Origin: an uncultured Coprococcus sp.
GTDB taxonomy: Bacteria; Bacillota; Clostridia; Lachnospirales; Lachnospiraceae
Assembly (NCBI GenBank): GCA_947626675.1
Contig: CANQTC010000001.1
Span: 218,121 to 282,120 of the forward strand
Direction of reading: 5' to 3'
Length of the DNA stretch: 64,000 nucleotides
The notes beneath the pieces are model-generated. The model had not been told where the DNA came from. It saw only the letters and a program-made list of their open reading frames with translations, and made no database searches. Of the stretch, positions 1-9,500 are shown one piece after another. A program made the translations under genes and the position numbers. The first letter of the stretch is position 1; each line of letters begins with the position of its first letter.

Positions 1-1545
1 TGCCAACATACTGCCTTCATCAAGAATAGTATCTGTTTCATCACAGCGCTCGCACTTAGCTGTCTTTGTACCGTCTTTCGTACAGGTTGCGTTATTATTC
101 GATATATAATCTGTAAAACGATGTCCGATTGCAGGAATTTCGGCATTACAGATAGAACATATTGCACTCTCTGTACAGGTTGGATGATTTATGCTGAGCA
201 CATGGTCACAGATTGGACCAAATGTTCCATCGCCTAATTTATATACAGGATTTCCGGAAAAATTTGGATATGCATCATCCCCAATATTCTGACTCCAAAC
301 CCCTTTCTTTTCTTCATTTAGTTTCCAAGCCACTTCGCCTGACTCAAGTTCTTCCTCGGTTACAGTCTTACTATTGTTTGTTAAACCTAGATTACCTGCT
401 CCCTCTTTAGAATAACAATTTTCTGCATAAGTACCATTTTCATCATTGGCACAGACAATCGAATTGATTCTGCATCCATAACCATTTGTTCCTGACAATG
501 CACCTAAATTCAAACAGTTCTTTACAATAGAATTCGTTCCTCTATTATTTGCAACAATACCCGCTGTATAACAGAAGTGTGTTCCGATTGTGGTGATATT
601 ACCAACATTCAAACAATTGGTCACGCTGCCGTTAGTATTATATGCTGCAATACCGCCTGAATGGTCTGTGTTGCTGATATTTCCATAATTTATACAACCA
701 TCTATTATGGAATTTTCCGCAGTACCGGCAATTCCGCCATTTTGATATTTTCCATTTAATATATCTCCATTATTGATACAACTTATAATTTCAGTTCCCA
801 CACACATGCCTGCAATACCACCATTGCTCGTTCCTGTTGAAGAAATAGCGTTTCCATTTGCACAATTTATTATGTGTGTATCTTCTGCATATCCAACAAT
901 ACCACCAGTATAAGTTTGACCATTGACAATCCCGTTTGATGTCATGACATTTTGGATAGTAGCATTCTTACAATATCCAAAAAATCCTTGATAGTTCTCT
1001 CCACCTTGTACATATAATCCGCTAAGTGTAACTCCATTTCCATCAAAAACCCCCATGTATGGTGTTGTATCATTTCCTATTGGAGTCCATACAGCATTAT
1101 TTAGATTAATATCATTCATCAATCTGGCACAAATATTATTTTGTCCAGCATTAACTTGTTCTGCAAACCATATTAGTTCATCTGCTGTTGTAATCTGGTA
1201 TGGGGCACTTTCAATGCCGCTTCCAGATGGCTGATTCGATTTTAAATATAAATGTAATGTAGAATCTTTTTGTATAGAATAATCCTGTAAAGTTTTATTA
1301 TTTTCTAATTCTTTACCGGCAAAAATCAATCCTTGCTGTTCAGGCACAATTCCTTCTTTATCAAAAATCATTTCCTTGACAGTTTCAATCTTATCAGTTG
1401 GATTAACATCCAATGTGATATGTTTTCCTGTTAATGTTTTTACAAATATTTGCATACTTGCGCTTGCAAGGACTGTTCCAGGCATCATACTACAACATAA
1501 ACAAATCATTAAAAGAAAACTGAAAAATTTTTTCTTTATTTTCAT
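1..1545 (-). CDS. Secreted ubiquitin-domain / GLUG-repeat protein (3' end outside window)
   Basis: The frame stays open from the ATG at 1545 to the window edge: 515 codons, no stop. A ribosome binding site AGGAGGG precedes the start. Residues 1-27 or 1-29 form a signal peptide (KIKKK, a hydrophobic core, then VLASAS). Residues 31-102 are a ubiquitin domain starting [12 protein letters not shown] count 51 of 72 positions identical to human ubiquitin. It runs into a Ser/Gly linker and lacks the LRLRGG tail. Residues from about 113 to 390 carry GLUG-type repeats (GGIVGY, GGIAGM, GGIAGT, GGIAAY), likely a beta-helix. The visible end has Cys-x-x-Cys modules of a kind common in Firmicute surface proteins. 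The mature protein should be exported; anchoring cannot be seen. No E1, E2 or deubiquitinase gene is nearby. Its function is unknown; host ubiquitin mimicry or use as a stable fold are guesses. Confidence 0.93.
   Translation of the reverse strand, partial: MKIKKKFFSFLLMICLCCSMMPGTVLASASMQIFVKTLTGKHITLDVNPTDKIETVKEMIFDKEGIVPEQQGLIFAGKELENNKTLQDYSIQKDSTLHLYLKSNQPSGSGIESAPYQITTADELIWFAEQVNAGQNNICARLMNDINLNNAVWTPIGNDTTPYMGVFDGNGVTLSGLYVQGGENYQGFFGYCKNATIQNVMTSNGIVNGQTYTGGIVGYAEDTHIINCANGNAISSTGTSNGGIAGMCVGTEIISCINNGDILNGKYQNGGIAGTAENSIIDGCINYGNISNTDHSGGIAAYNTNGSVTNCLNVGNITTIGTHFCYTAGIVANNRGTNSIVKNCLNLGALSGTNGYGCRINSIVCANDENGTYAENCYSKEGAGNLGLTNNSKTVTEEELESGEVAWKLNEEKKGVWSQNIGDDAYPNFSGNPVYKLGDGTFGPICDHVLSINHPTCTESAICSICNAEIPAIGHRFTDYISNNNATCTKDGTKTAKCERCDETDTILDEGSMLA
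1240..1455 (-). other. Ubiquitin-like beta-grasp domain within the secreted protein
   Basis: These are codons 31-102 of the protein. Lysines equivalent to ubiquitin K6, K11, K27, K33, K48 and K63 are kept; K29 is Met. L8, I44 and H68 of the hydrophobic patch are kept, but V70 is Tyr. R42 is Gly, R54 is Lys and R72 is Lys. No diglycine follows, so activation and conjugation by an E1 enzyme are not expected. Confidence 0.95.
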
Positions 1546-1676
1546 ATTGTATCCATCCCTCCTGATTATTCTTAATAAGTATTTATATCTTTATTTTATA
1601 ATGTTTTTTAATACCTGTCCATAAATATTCCATATTCAAAGAAATAAATTTATCAAGTCAGCTTATATCAAAACTA

Positions 1677-1705
1677 CCCCGTGCATAATACAATAATACA
1701 CGGGG
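1677..1705 (-). terminator. Terminator after the AICAR formyltransferase gene
   Basis: A 7-bp perfect stem, CCCCGTG pairing with CACGGGG, closes a 15-nt loop and is followed on the minus strand by TAGTTTT. It lies just downstream of the purine gene stop codon. Confidence 0.65.
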
Positions 1706-1719
1706 CAGCCTGCCTTTTC

Positions 1720-2898
1720 TTAGTGATGGAATAATCTTATTCCAGTAAATACCATTGCCATATTATATTTATCACAACATTCGATTACAAGATCATCTCT
1801 TACGGAACCACCCGGCTGTGCAATATATTTTACACCACTCTTATACGCTCTTTCGATGTTATCTGAGAATGGGAAAAATGCATCTGAACCAAGTGTCACA
1901 TCCTGATTTTTGTCAAGCCATGCACGCTTTTCTTCCCTTGTAAATACAGGAGGCTTTACCTTAAAGCGTTTCTGCCACTCTCCTTCACGAAGAACGTCTT
2001 CATATTCATCTCCTATATATACATCAATCGTATTATCCCGGTCTGCTCTGCCCAAATTATCAACAAACTGCAGATTCATAACCTGTGGTGCCTGACGAAG
2101 GAACCAGTTATCAGCTTTTTGACCTGCAAGTCTTGTACAGTGAATTCTTGACTGCTGTCCTGCACCGATACCGATAGCCTGTCCGCCCTTTACATAACAT
2201 ACAGAATTTGACTGTGTATACTTCAGTGTAATAAGGGAAATCTTCAAATCAATCAGGGCAGCTTCCGGAATATCTTTATTGACTGTCACAATATTTGAAA
2301 GTAAGTCCGCATCTATATTCAGTTCATTTCTACCCTGTTCAAATGTAATTCCATATACCTGTTTTCTTTCAATTTCAGCAGGAACATAATTTTCATCAAT
2401 CTGAATAATATTATAATTTCCTTTTTTCTTCTCAAGCAGAAGCTTCATGGCTTCTTCGGTATAACCAGGTGCAATAACGCCATCTGATACTTCTCTTTTT
2501 ATCAATCTTGCCGTATCTGCATCACAGATATCAGAAAGGGCTATAAAATCACCAAAAGATGACATTCTATCAGCACCTCTGGCTCTTGCATAAGCACATG
2601 CAAGCGGTGACAGCTCACCAAGATCATCTACCCAGTAAATCTTTGCCAATGTTTCATCAAGCGGAAGACCTACAGCCGCACCTGCAGGTGATACATGCTT
2701 AAATGATGTTGCTGCCGGAAGTCCCGTAGCTGCCTTCAGCTCCTTCACAAGCTGCCATCCATTAAAAGCATCCAGGAAATTAATATATCCCGGCTTTCCA
2801 TTTAATACCTGAACAGGAAGTTCACTTCCATCCTCCATATAGATTCTTGAGGGTTTCTGATTTGGATTACATCCATATTTTAACTGAATTTCGTTCAT
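1720..2898 (-). CDS. Stand-alone AICAR formyltransferase (PurH C-terminal domain)
   Basis: This 392-residue protein transfers a formyl group from 10-formyl-tetrahydrofolate to AICAR, the ninth step of IMP synthesis. It has the PurH transformylase domain, including the catalytic Lys67-His68 pair in SFKHVSPAGAAVG. It lacks the N-terminal cyclohydrolase domain of the usual bifunctional PurH of roughly 510 residues. A Shine-Dalgarno AAGGAGAT precedes the ATG. The missing cyclohydrolase is supplied by the purO-type gene 20 bp upstream in the same operon, and both follow a ZTP riboswitch. Family assignment is firm. Confidence 0.92.
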   Translation of the reverse strand: MNEIQLKYGCNPNQKPSRIYMEDGSELPVQVLNGKPGYINFLDAFNGWQLVKELKAATGLPAATSFKHVSPAGAAVGLPLDETLAKIYWVDDLGELSPLACAYARARGADRMSSFGDFIALSDICDADTARLIKREVSDGVIAPGYTEEAMKLLLEKKKGNYNIIQIDENYVPAEIERKQVYGITFEQGRNELNIDADLLSNIVTVNKDIPEAALIDLKISLITLKYTQSNSVCYVKGGQAIGIGAGQQSRIHCTRLAGQKADNWFLRQAPQVMNLQFVDNLGRADRDNTIDVYIGDEYEDVLREGEWQKRFKVKPPVFTREEKRAWLDKNQDVTLGSDAFFPFSDNIERAYKSGVKYIAQPGGSVRDDLVIECCDKYNMAMVFTGIRLFHH

Positions 2899-2918
2899 AA
2901 TACTTATTTATCTCCTTA

Positions 2919-3632
2919 TTATTGATTTTTATTGATAATTCTTGTTTCGTATGCACCTGTCGCAATATCAATATATCTGACAAAAAGCGATACCTTATTT
3001 TCTTCATTCAGGTTTGTCCATACCAACTCTGCAAATTCATCGATATCTCCTGATATTTTAACAAGCTTCGGTTCGCCTTCAAAGCTTGGAAGCGGGTTGC
3101 CGTCATGCATATAAGTATGAATGAAATGACCTTCTCCATTCACAGGATTTTCATATGAAAAGGTATACCGGTTGCAGGCATCAGGATTTCCATTATTGCT
3201 CTTTAAAATCGACATCTGATAATCATATTTTCCGTTTTCAACATGCATAACACCTGATATTCTAGGCGTATAATTCGGAGCGTCCGGCTCAAATTCCCTG
3301 CTTCTTAAAGACTGCTCAAATGTAAGACCTGCCTCAAGACCGTCATAAATCGTGTCTGTCTGGTCTCCGTTCGTAACAATCGTATCTTTTCCGAGAACTC
3401 TTACAGGCGCATAAATAATAAGGCTTGGGTCTTCAAGCTTTGAAGGCTCAAACGCTTCTGTTCTGATACCCTCTTTCTCCGTTACAAATACACGGTTTCT
3501 GCTGTTTGAGCTTCTTCCCATAATAAAGTAAGCTGTTACAGCCTTTTGTCCATCCTCTGACTTGCCAATCACAATTCCTCTTCCGGGATATGAATTCTGA
3601 TGAAGTTCTGATGCAAGTGATAACATCTCCAT
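2919..3632 (-). CDS. purO: Archaeal-type IMP cyclohydrolase (PurO family)
   Basis: This 237-residue protein resembles PurO, which closes FAICAR to IMP in the final step of purine synthesis and is unrelated to the PurH cyclohydrolase. Supporting stretches are NSYPGRGIVIG near the N-terminus, FIMGRSSNSRNRVF, and the central YDGLEAG. The start has a GGAGG site 9 nt upstream. It is the first gene of the two-gene purine operon and is directly preceded by the ZTP riboswitch. The family is best known from archaea but also occurs in clostridia beside stand-alone transformylases, which matches this layout. Confidence 0.88.
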   Translation of the reverse strand: MEMLSLASELHQNSYPGRGIVIGKSEDGQKAVTAYFIMGRSSNSRNRVFVTEKEGIRTEAFEPSKLEDPSLIIYAPVRVLGKDTIVTNGDQTDTIYDGLEAGLTFEQSLRSREFEPDAPNYTPRISGVMHVENGKYDYQMSILKSNNGNPDACNRYTFSYENPVNGEGHFIHTYMHDGNPLPSFEGEPKLVKISGDIDEFAELVWTNLNEENKVSLFVRYIDIATGAYETRIINKNQ

Positions 3633-3740
3633 TTTAATGTACCTCCATGATTAAAATATTACTGTGCTAATTGTTAAACAATTATCCATAAAACAATACT
3701 GCACATCTCAACCGGCAAAGCAATCCATATAAAGAAATAA

Positions 3741-3777
3741 CCGCCTGAACATACAAAATAAATGTATGCCCAGGCGG
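3741..3777 (-). terminator. Riboswitch expression-platform terminator
   Basis: CCGCCTG pairs with CAGGCGG and an inner CATACA pairs with TGTATG, followed by TTATTTCTTT on the minus strand. The 5' arm overlaps the conserved CCGCCTGGGCA end of the ZTP aptamer. Ligand binding to the aptamer should therefore compete with terminator formation and let transcription continue into purO. Confidence 0.8.
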
Positions 3778-3850
3778 TCGGCTGTTTCACTCTCTATACA
3801 CTCCCTGTAGGTAATCCTACACAATCAATACTGTTTCCGCCAGTCGTGTA
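3767..3850 (-). promoter_or_regulatory. ZTP (pfl motif) riboswitch
   Basis: On the minus strand the leader shows the two conserved pfl parts: an ACGACTGGCGG start with an internal hairpin (GTAGGATTACCTAC) followed by AGGGAGTG, then after a short linker the hallmark GCCGACCGCCTGGGCA. ZTP riboswitches sense the AICAR-derived alarmone ZMP/ZTP, which accumulates when 10-formyl-folate is short. The two genes downstream are the formyl-folate-dependent AICAR step and IMP closure, the textbook target for this RNA. Confidence 0.9.
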
Positions 3851-3862
3851 TGCTATAACAAA

Positions 3863-3891
3863 ATAATATAATAAATCACTGTATTATGCAA
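3863..3891 (-). promoter_or_regulatory. Promoter of the riboswitch-purO operon
   Basis: TTGCAT, a 17-nt spacer and TATTAT on the minus strand, placed about 15 nt before the riboswitch aptamer begins. Confidence 0.65.
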
Positions 3892-3911
3892 GTTCTAATA
3901 ATATTTAATCT

Positions 3912-4745
3912 TTAATTTTCGTCTTTTTGGGTTTTCTTGTTCCCTGCTATTAAAATGATAACAAAAACTAAAATCAATATCGGTACGGCTATCAATGGCG
4001 CAATCTTTAATGGTCTCACCTGTGTAGCATCTGCAGAAAGGTGAAGCAGGTCATCAAGTTCCTGATTTTCTACCCTGTATCCATGTACTAACAATCGATG
4101 CGTATTGATTCCATATGGGGTACAGGTCACTAATGTACATAAATCTTTTCCCTGTTCAATCTTAAGGCTCTCTATCTCATCAGGCATAACAATATTGATA
4201 CGGTCAACTTTGTAGGTCAGCGTCTCATTTAAAACCTGTATCATAAACAAATCTCCTTCTTCCAGCTTATCCAAATCGGTAAATAACTTTGCCGATGGAA
4301 GTCCCCTGTGGCTTGATAAGATACTATGAGTACTTTCTCCTCCTACGGGAAGCGAACTTCCTACCACATGTCCTGCAGCCACCTGCAGCACAGTATCATC
4401 CGTACCATGATAAATCGGAAGCGAACAATCAAGCTTTGGTATATATACATACCCCATGATACCCGTTCCTGATATATCAAGCTGTCTTTTATACTCTTCT
4501 ATTCCTGCTTCATCAGGACGCCATATATTTCCTGTTTCTGCCAATTTCTCATTATACCTATAAGCTTCCTCCATAATGTTTTTGCAATCTTCGTCATCCA
4601 TGTTGTCAACCTTGTTTATATAAGAAGCGATTGCTTGTGACTGATGCCGCTGATTCCAGTAATTTGAAAATGAGGGATACAACATGAGCATTAAACCAAC
4701 CAAGAATACGGATATTAAAATAATTGTCAGCATATGCCTTTTCAT
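3912..4745 (-). CDS. Class C (pilus-assembly) sortase
   Basis: This 277-residue membrane transpeptidase should join pilin subunits by cutting their LPETG signals and linking them through isopeptide bonds. It has an N-terminal membrane segment (about 7-23) and a C-terminal one (about 250-267), the two-anchor layout of class C. Catalytic residues are His146 (SSHRG), Cys208 (TLVTC) and Arg217 (NTHRLLVHG). A start 21 nt further upstream is open, but GAGGAG sits 9 nt before the ATG at 4745 and abuts the other ATG, so 4745 is preferred. It follows the backbone pilin gene and is the last gene of the pilus operon. Confidence 0.92.
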   Translation of the reverse strand: MKRHMLTIILISVFLVGLMLMLYPSFSNYWNQRHQSQAIASYINKVDNMDDEDCKNIMEEAYRYNEKLAETGNIWRPDEAGIEEYKRQLDISGTGIMGYVYIPKLDCSLPIYHGTDDTVLQVAAGHVVGSSLPVGGESTHSILSSHRGLPSAKLFTDLDKLEEGDLFMIQVLNETLTYKVDRINIVMPDEIESLKIEQGKDLCTLVTCTPYGINTHRLLVHGYRVENQELDDLLHLSADATQVRPLKIAPLIAVPILILVFVIILIAGNKKTQKDEN

Positions 4746-4774
4746 GTAAATCATCTCCTCGTTCATTCATTGAT

Positions 4775-4828
4775 ATTAAAATGGGAGTCTTCTCCCGCTT
4801 CTATGTGTGGTGTGAACACTCCCATCTG
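4775..4828 (-). terminator. Hairpin between pilin and sortase genes
   Basis: ATGGGAGT and ACTCCCAT form an 8-bp stem around a long loop, followed by TTTTAATAT on the minus strand. It could trim or partly terminate transcripts, making sortase less abundant than pilin. Confidence 0.45.
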
Positions 4829-4842
4829 ATATTCGTTACTCT

Positions 4843-6576
4843 TTAAGCTTCCCTGCCTGTAAATTTCTTTGTCATCATCATAATGACTGCACCAATCATC
4901 ATAATCGAACCAATAATATAAAACATGGAAGTACCCATACCACCTGTTTCAGGCAAAATGGCACCGGAATTATTCTCTACCGTAACAGGCAGTTTTCCGT
5001 CATCCTTATAATCAGCAGCAGCTTCAGTGCCTTCAGCTTTTATTATCTGATTATCTATAGCAAGATTTAATTTTGTTAATGACGGATTAGCCTCATCGTT
5101 ATTTATCTCATCCGTAATATCAATCTTAACAGGCGTTTCCAATGTATTGTATCCGTCAGGAGCCTTTGTTTCCTCAAGATAGTATGTTCCGGATTTCAGT
5201 CCCTTAACTATGAACTTACCAACGTTATCTGATGTGAGCTTCGATGCATCTGCTTTCGTTGTTGTCCATCCGCTTACTGTTCCACCGGTTACCTGGGCAT
5301 ATTCCTTTGTTTCTGTTCCACCATTCATTATATTACGATATAATACAAACTCTGCAGATTTAAGTTTCTTCGTAGTATCTGTACCATCTACTTTTGTTGT
5401 ATCCAGTTCATATGTAAAAATCAGGTTGGTATCTTTCGTTGTTGTACTTGTTGCAGGTGTGCCTGTTCCTGTCTGATTTGGATTATTTGAAAATGTAAGC
5501 TCTACTTCATTCTTATTTCCTGTTTTTCCTGTGACAGCATCAGCAGTCAGCGTTGCTGTATATTCTACAACAATCCTGCTTGTCTTATCAATACGAATAC
5601 CCGTACCTGTAACGGATTTCAAATCACCACACTCGGCAACCAGACTTCCGCCACCTGCTGCCGGTGTGCCTGCAGGTGTAATCGTAAAGCTTCCTGTAAT
5701 ATCTTTCTTATCAGAAGCAGCAATATCACCTGTACCAATCGTAACACTTGCTGCTACAACATAAACTTTCGCATCGCCATTATACTTCAGACCATTCCCA
5801 AATGTATCATTAAACTTATAGAAATACTTCTCAAAATCTGAATAATTATCAGGCAGCGTACCTACAATACGATAGGAAAATGTATCGCCGATATTATAAT
5901 CAGCAGCTTCTCCGTATGTTCCTTCACTGCTCTTAACAGATTTGTCCACTGTAGGTATATCATATTTCTTAGCAATGGTAACAGTCCCTTTATGCGTTAC
6001 CTGAAGCAATGCTGAGTTATATGCATCTCCGTCAGCCAGTTCCGTAACATCTAAAAATAAGTAATAACCGGAATCTAACGTTATGGAATCAGAAGCACCA
6101 ACGCCAGTGGCAGTTTTTGTTGATGATAAGTATGGAACAACCACATTGGCAAATGCCTTTGCTATAACACCATCATCCGTCTTATCGTTTAATGCCATAG
6201 CTACCTGTAACGCACTCTTATCCTTGTTATTTACATCATACGTTACATCTTTAAAAATGTTATTGCTATTCTCCACAAAGCGGGTATCACCCTTTAAGAC
6301 AGTGATAAAATCTCCAATCTTACTCTGAGCAATACCGCTTCCCCACTTTACATCACCTAATGCAACATCATCACTATCCGGTGTTGTATCCGGCTGCTGT
6401 GTACCTGAAAATATCTGATACACATCATAAGTATGACCTGTCGTGTTATTTACTAATGTTCCGCCATCAGAACCTGCTTCTTCTCCAGGTGCGGCAAAAG
6501 CAATCATCGTCATGGATAAAGCCATAATAAGCGTCAGTATGATACCGCCAATTCGCTTCTTTCTTCGTTTCTTCAT
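4843..6576 (-). CDS. LPETG-anchored major (backbone) pilin
   Basis: This 577-residue protein has a signal peptide (about 1-29, a basic KKRRKKR start then a hydrophobic core ending FAA). A middle region has Ig-like pilin folds. A SpaA-type prealbumin-like domain lies near 395-500 with an E-box (YYLEETKAPDGY, from about 465). The C-terminal sorting signal is LPETG at 541-545, then a membrane span and a basic tail. A lysine in VTIAKKYDIPT may serve as the pilin motif for polymerisation; that is inference. Domain order, repeated beta-rich segments and the adjacent class C sortase identify it as the shaft subunit. It starts 5 bp after the adhesin stop codon. Confidence 0.88.
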   Translation of the reverse strand: MKKRRKKRIGGIILTLIMALSMTMIAFAAPGEEAGSDGGTLVNNTTGHTYDVYQIFSGTQQPDTTPDSDDVALGDVKWGSGIAQSKIGDFITVLKGDTRFVENSNNIFKDVTYDVNNKDKSALQVAMALNDKTDDGVIAKAFANVVVPYLSSTKTATGVGASDSITLDSGYYLFLDVTELADGDAYNSALLQVTHKGTVTIAKKYDIPTVDKSVKSSEGTYGEAADYNIGDTFSYRIVGTLPDNYSDFEKYFYKFNDTFGNGLKYNGDAKVYVVAASVTIGTGDIAASDKKDITGSFTITPAGTPAAGGGSLVAECGDLKSVTGTGIRIDKTSRIVVEYTATLTADAVTGKTGNKNEVELTFSNNPNQTGTGTPATSTTTKDTNLIFTYELDTTKVDGTDTTKKLKSAEFVLYRNIMNGGTETKEYAQVTGGTVSGWTTTKADASKLTSDNVGKFIVKGLKSGTYYLEETKAPDGYNTLETPVKIDITDEINNDEANPSLTKLNLAIDNQIIKAEGTEAAADYKDDGKLPVTVENNSGAILPETGGMGTSMFYIIGSIMMIGAVIMMMTKKFTGREA

Positions 6577-6581
6577 ATCTC

Positions 6582-9500
6582 TTATCCTCTCTTTCCTTTT
6601 ATTTTATACATAAGACAGGCTGCAAATATCATAAGCAACAGTCCTGCTACATTATATGGTATCGTTCCGCTTCCTCCGGTCTCCGGAAGCTCGTATCCAA
6701 CCTCGTTTTGGACTGCGATAGATATATCTTTATAATCTGCTGTTCTTTCTATCAATCGTGGTGTCTTATCAAGGTTATATCCATCCGGTGCTTTCAGCTC
6801 TACCAAAACATACTTGTCACGAAGCAATTCAGCAAATTTCAAGCCGCCGCCCGCTGCAGTCTTTTCAACTGCACACAGATAATATGTCTGCCCTGTATCT
6901 GTATTATCCTGTTCTGAACCACCCGGATTATCCGCTTCTGTGGCTTCTGTATTATTTTCTTCCGCATCAACCGCAGCCGGATATACCAGTGTCTTTGCAG
7001 GTTTTTCTTCAAGTGTTAAAGCATTATAAGCTTCGTCGCTTATGGCATCCGAAAGGTCAGGACTGTAGAGTCCAAAGTACGCACCTGATAAATGCTGAGA
7101 ACCTGTTTCGTCTGTCTTATCAAGCATAAGCTCAAAGCTTCTTCGTGTATTAATCACATTTAATGATGCCTGTGAAGAAGGAACATAGGTAAACTGATAT
7201 GTCTGATTCGTTCTTCTGTTTACAGAAGCAAATATATAATCAGGATTATCAACAAACTCTACAATACTATATCTTTTATTATTGTCCCATGTAAATAAGT
7301 TCTCTGTAACTTTAAGGCCGCCGGACTCACTCCATTCATAACACATCAGTTCCTTTAATTTGATAATTTCAGACCTGTCGTTACCCTTTTCTACTTTCAG
7401 ATTGAATGTGGTAAACTTTCGTCCCCCATCTGTAAGCTTTTTATAGAGTTCCTCCTCTCCTATATAATTACCGCTCTCCGGTCTTATCTCATTTCCCTGA
7501 TAAAGAACAAATCTGAATGTCTCGTCCTCTTCAGCATTAAAAGGCTGCCTCTTTTCGTCCTGCAGTAACTTCTGTATCTCTGGAACTGTAGGGGCCTTAA
7601 GCCCTACATTATCTGTCTGTGACTCAAGCTCGGAGGAATCATTCTTCATATTATAATGATAACCAAAATTGTTCCAGGCTATTTCTCCCGGCTCAACCGA
7701 GTCTGGCTCATCAATCACTGCATCAAAGCTAATCTGTACAGAACATCCTTTCGGCATAATCCCCTGCGCCGAATTGCTTCCGGACACATACGGGTCTCTG
7801 ATTGTAATACGAATAGAACGGCTCGTAGGTTTTAACTCAGTACTCCATCCGTCGCCATATCCGGCACCCTTTTTATCCTCATCTGAGAAGCTGTAAGATT
7901 TTTCCACATCGACTACAGCATCGGAATACTCTACAGTGTAATACTTACTGTCTACCTGCTCATATGACTTTCCACCATCCTGTTTTACCTTTACATCAAT
8001 ATTTGGTGTATTGGAGAAATTCACCTTAAATTCACTGTTTCTTTGAATTGTATCATCATATGTTGAATAATCGCCCACCTCAGGCAGGTTATCAATTAAT
8101 ACCAGATTTTCAAAGGCAGATGGCGAATTTGTATTATCAACCTCCAGTGTGTAAGTGAATGTCTTCCTGCTGCCATCTAATAATATAAATTTTGTACCGC
8201 TGTCAGAAACAGCCTGATTATTTACATCATTTTTATCATTTATATACTTTTTCGCTGCTGTCGTATAACCATATGACAATGTAACGGGAGCACTGTTTCT
8301 GACAGAGCTGTCCATATCAATTCCCAACGAATCAAGCGGAGCAAAGTTCGTATAATTTCCCTGACTGACATTATGGTCCCATGTCTGCCCTGTCGGTGTA
8401 ATATAGCACACATTGCTCATAACACGGTTTTCCTGATTGCTTCCTATTCGTTTTGTAGATAATGTCAGTTCTGCTTTCCCATTAATCTCAGGAATGGAAA
8501 AATATGAATCCTGAAAATGCATTGACAGCACAGCATTATCTCTTTCGTCAAAAGCAACTGCAACCTGCATCTTCTTTTTTATATCATAAATATAGCTGCT
8601 GCCACTACGGCCATATCTTACCAGCACTTCTATTTCCTTTGCTTCGCCTCCCGGCGTTATTTCAACCGGAGTACCATCGTCTGTATTTGGCGTCACTATA
8701 ATACGAAGATTTTCCTTACTGTCGCCATCAAATGACAGTTTGAACAGACTTCCATTACTTGCTTCTAGGACACTCCGTGTACCGGAAGATATTTTCAGTG
8801 TCACATCCCCGGTAAACATATATGGTGAAGGCATTACATCCGTAATCACATAATCCGTCAGATTCATGTGACCTGCATTTTCAGCTATAAGCGTCCAGTT
8901 GAGCGTATCAGAAGGATTTGCTGATGTAACACCGTATGATGTAACACCACCCTGGCTCGTCACACTTGTAAGCTCTTTTGTAATACCCGGCTTTATCGTA
9001 TCCCTCTGTACGGTAACGTCTGACACAAGCCATTCAGTATCACCGTTTCCTCCTGTAAATCCACTAAGAGCCGCCGACGCATTATTAATCTTTTCACATC
9101 CGCCGTCATTTGTAATCCAATCCGAGTGAGCGTTTGCCTTAAACTGTTTATCCGCAACCGAAAGTCCGCCTTCGTTATAGTTATCAAACGGCATCGCAAT
9201 ACTGTTTACTGCATAATCTTCGCTTCCACTTACATCGTTCGTTCTGACGTCATAGTAAAAGTCTATATAATCGCCCTTCTCGAGATAACATCTATCCTTG
9301 TCCGCGTCATATTTTACACTGTCACTTAATGTAGTCTTTGAAAAATTGAATGTAACCTTCTGTGTTCCATCATCATTTGTCGTAGTACTTCCGGCAATAT
9401 TACATGATTTATGATTACCGCTTCCATCTGCAGGTACAGAATATGTACCACTTGCAGTACTTGTACTGCCACCAAGCAACTTGTAATAGGTAAAGCCTTT

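Noticed and set aside
1..1545. Ubiquitin domain as eukaryotic contamination or misassembly
   Set aside because: The domain is in frame with a bacterial signal peptide, ribosome site and GLUG repeats, and the contig continues into normal bacterial genes.
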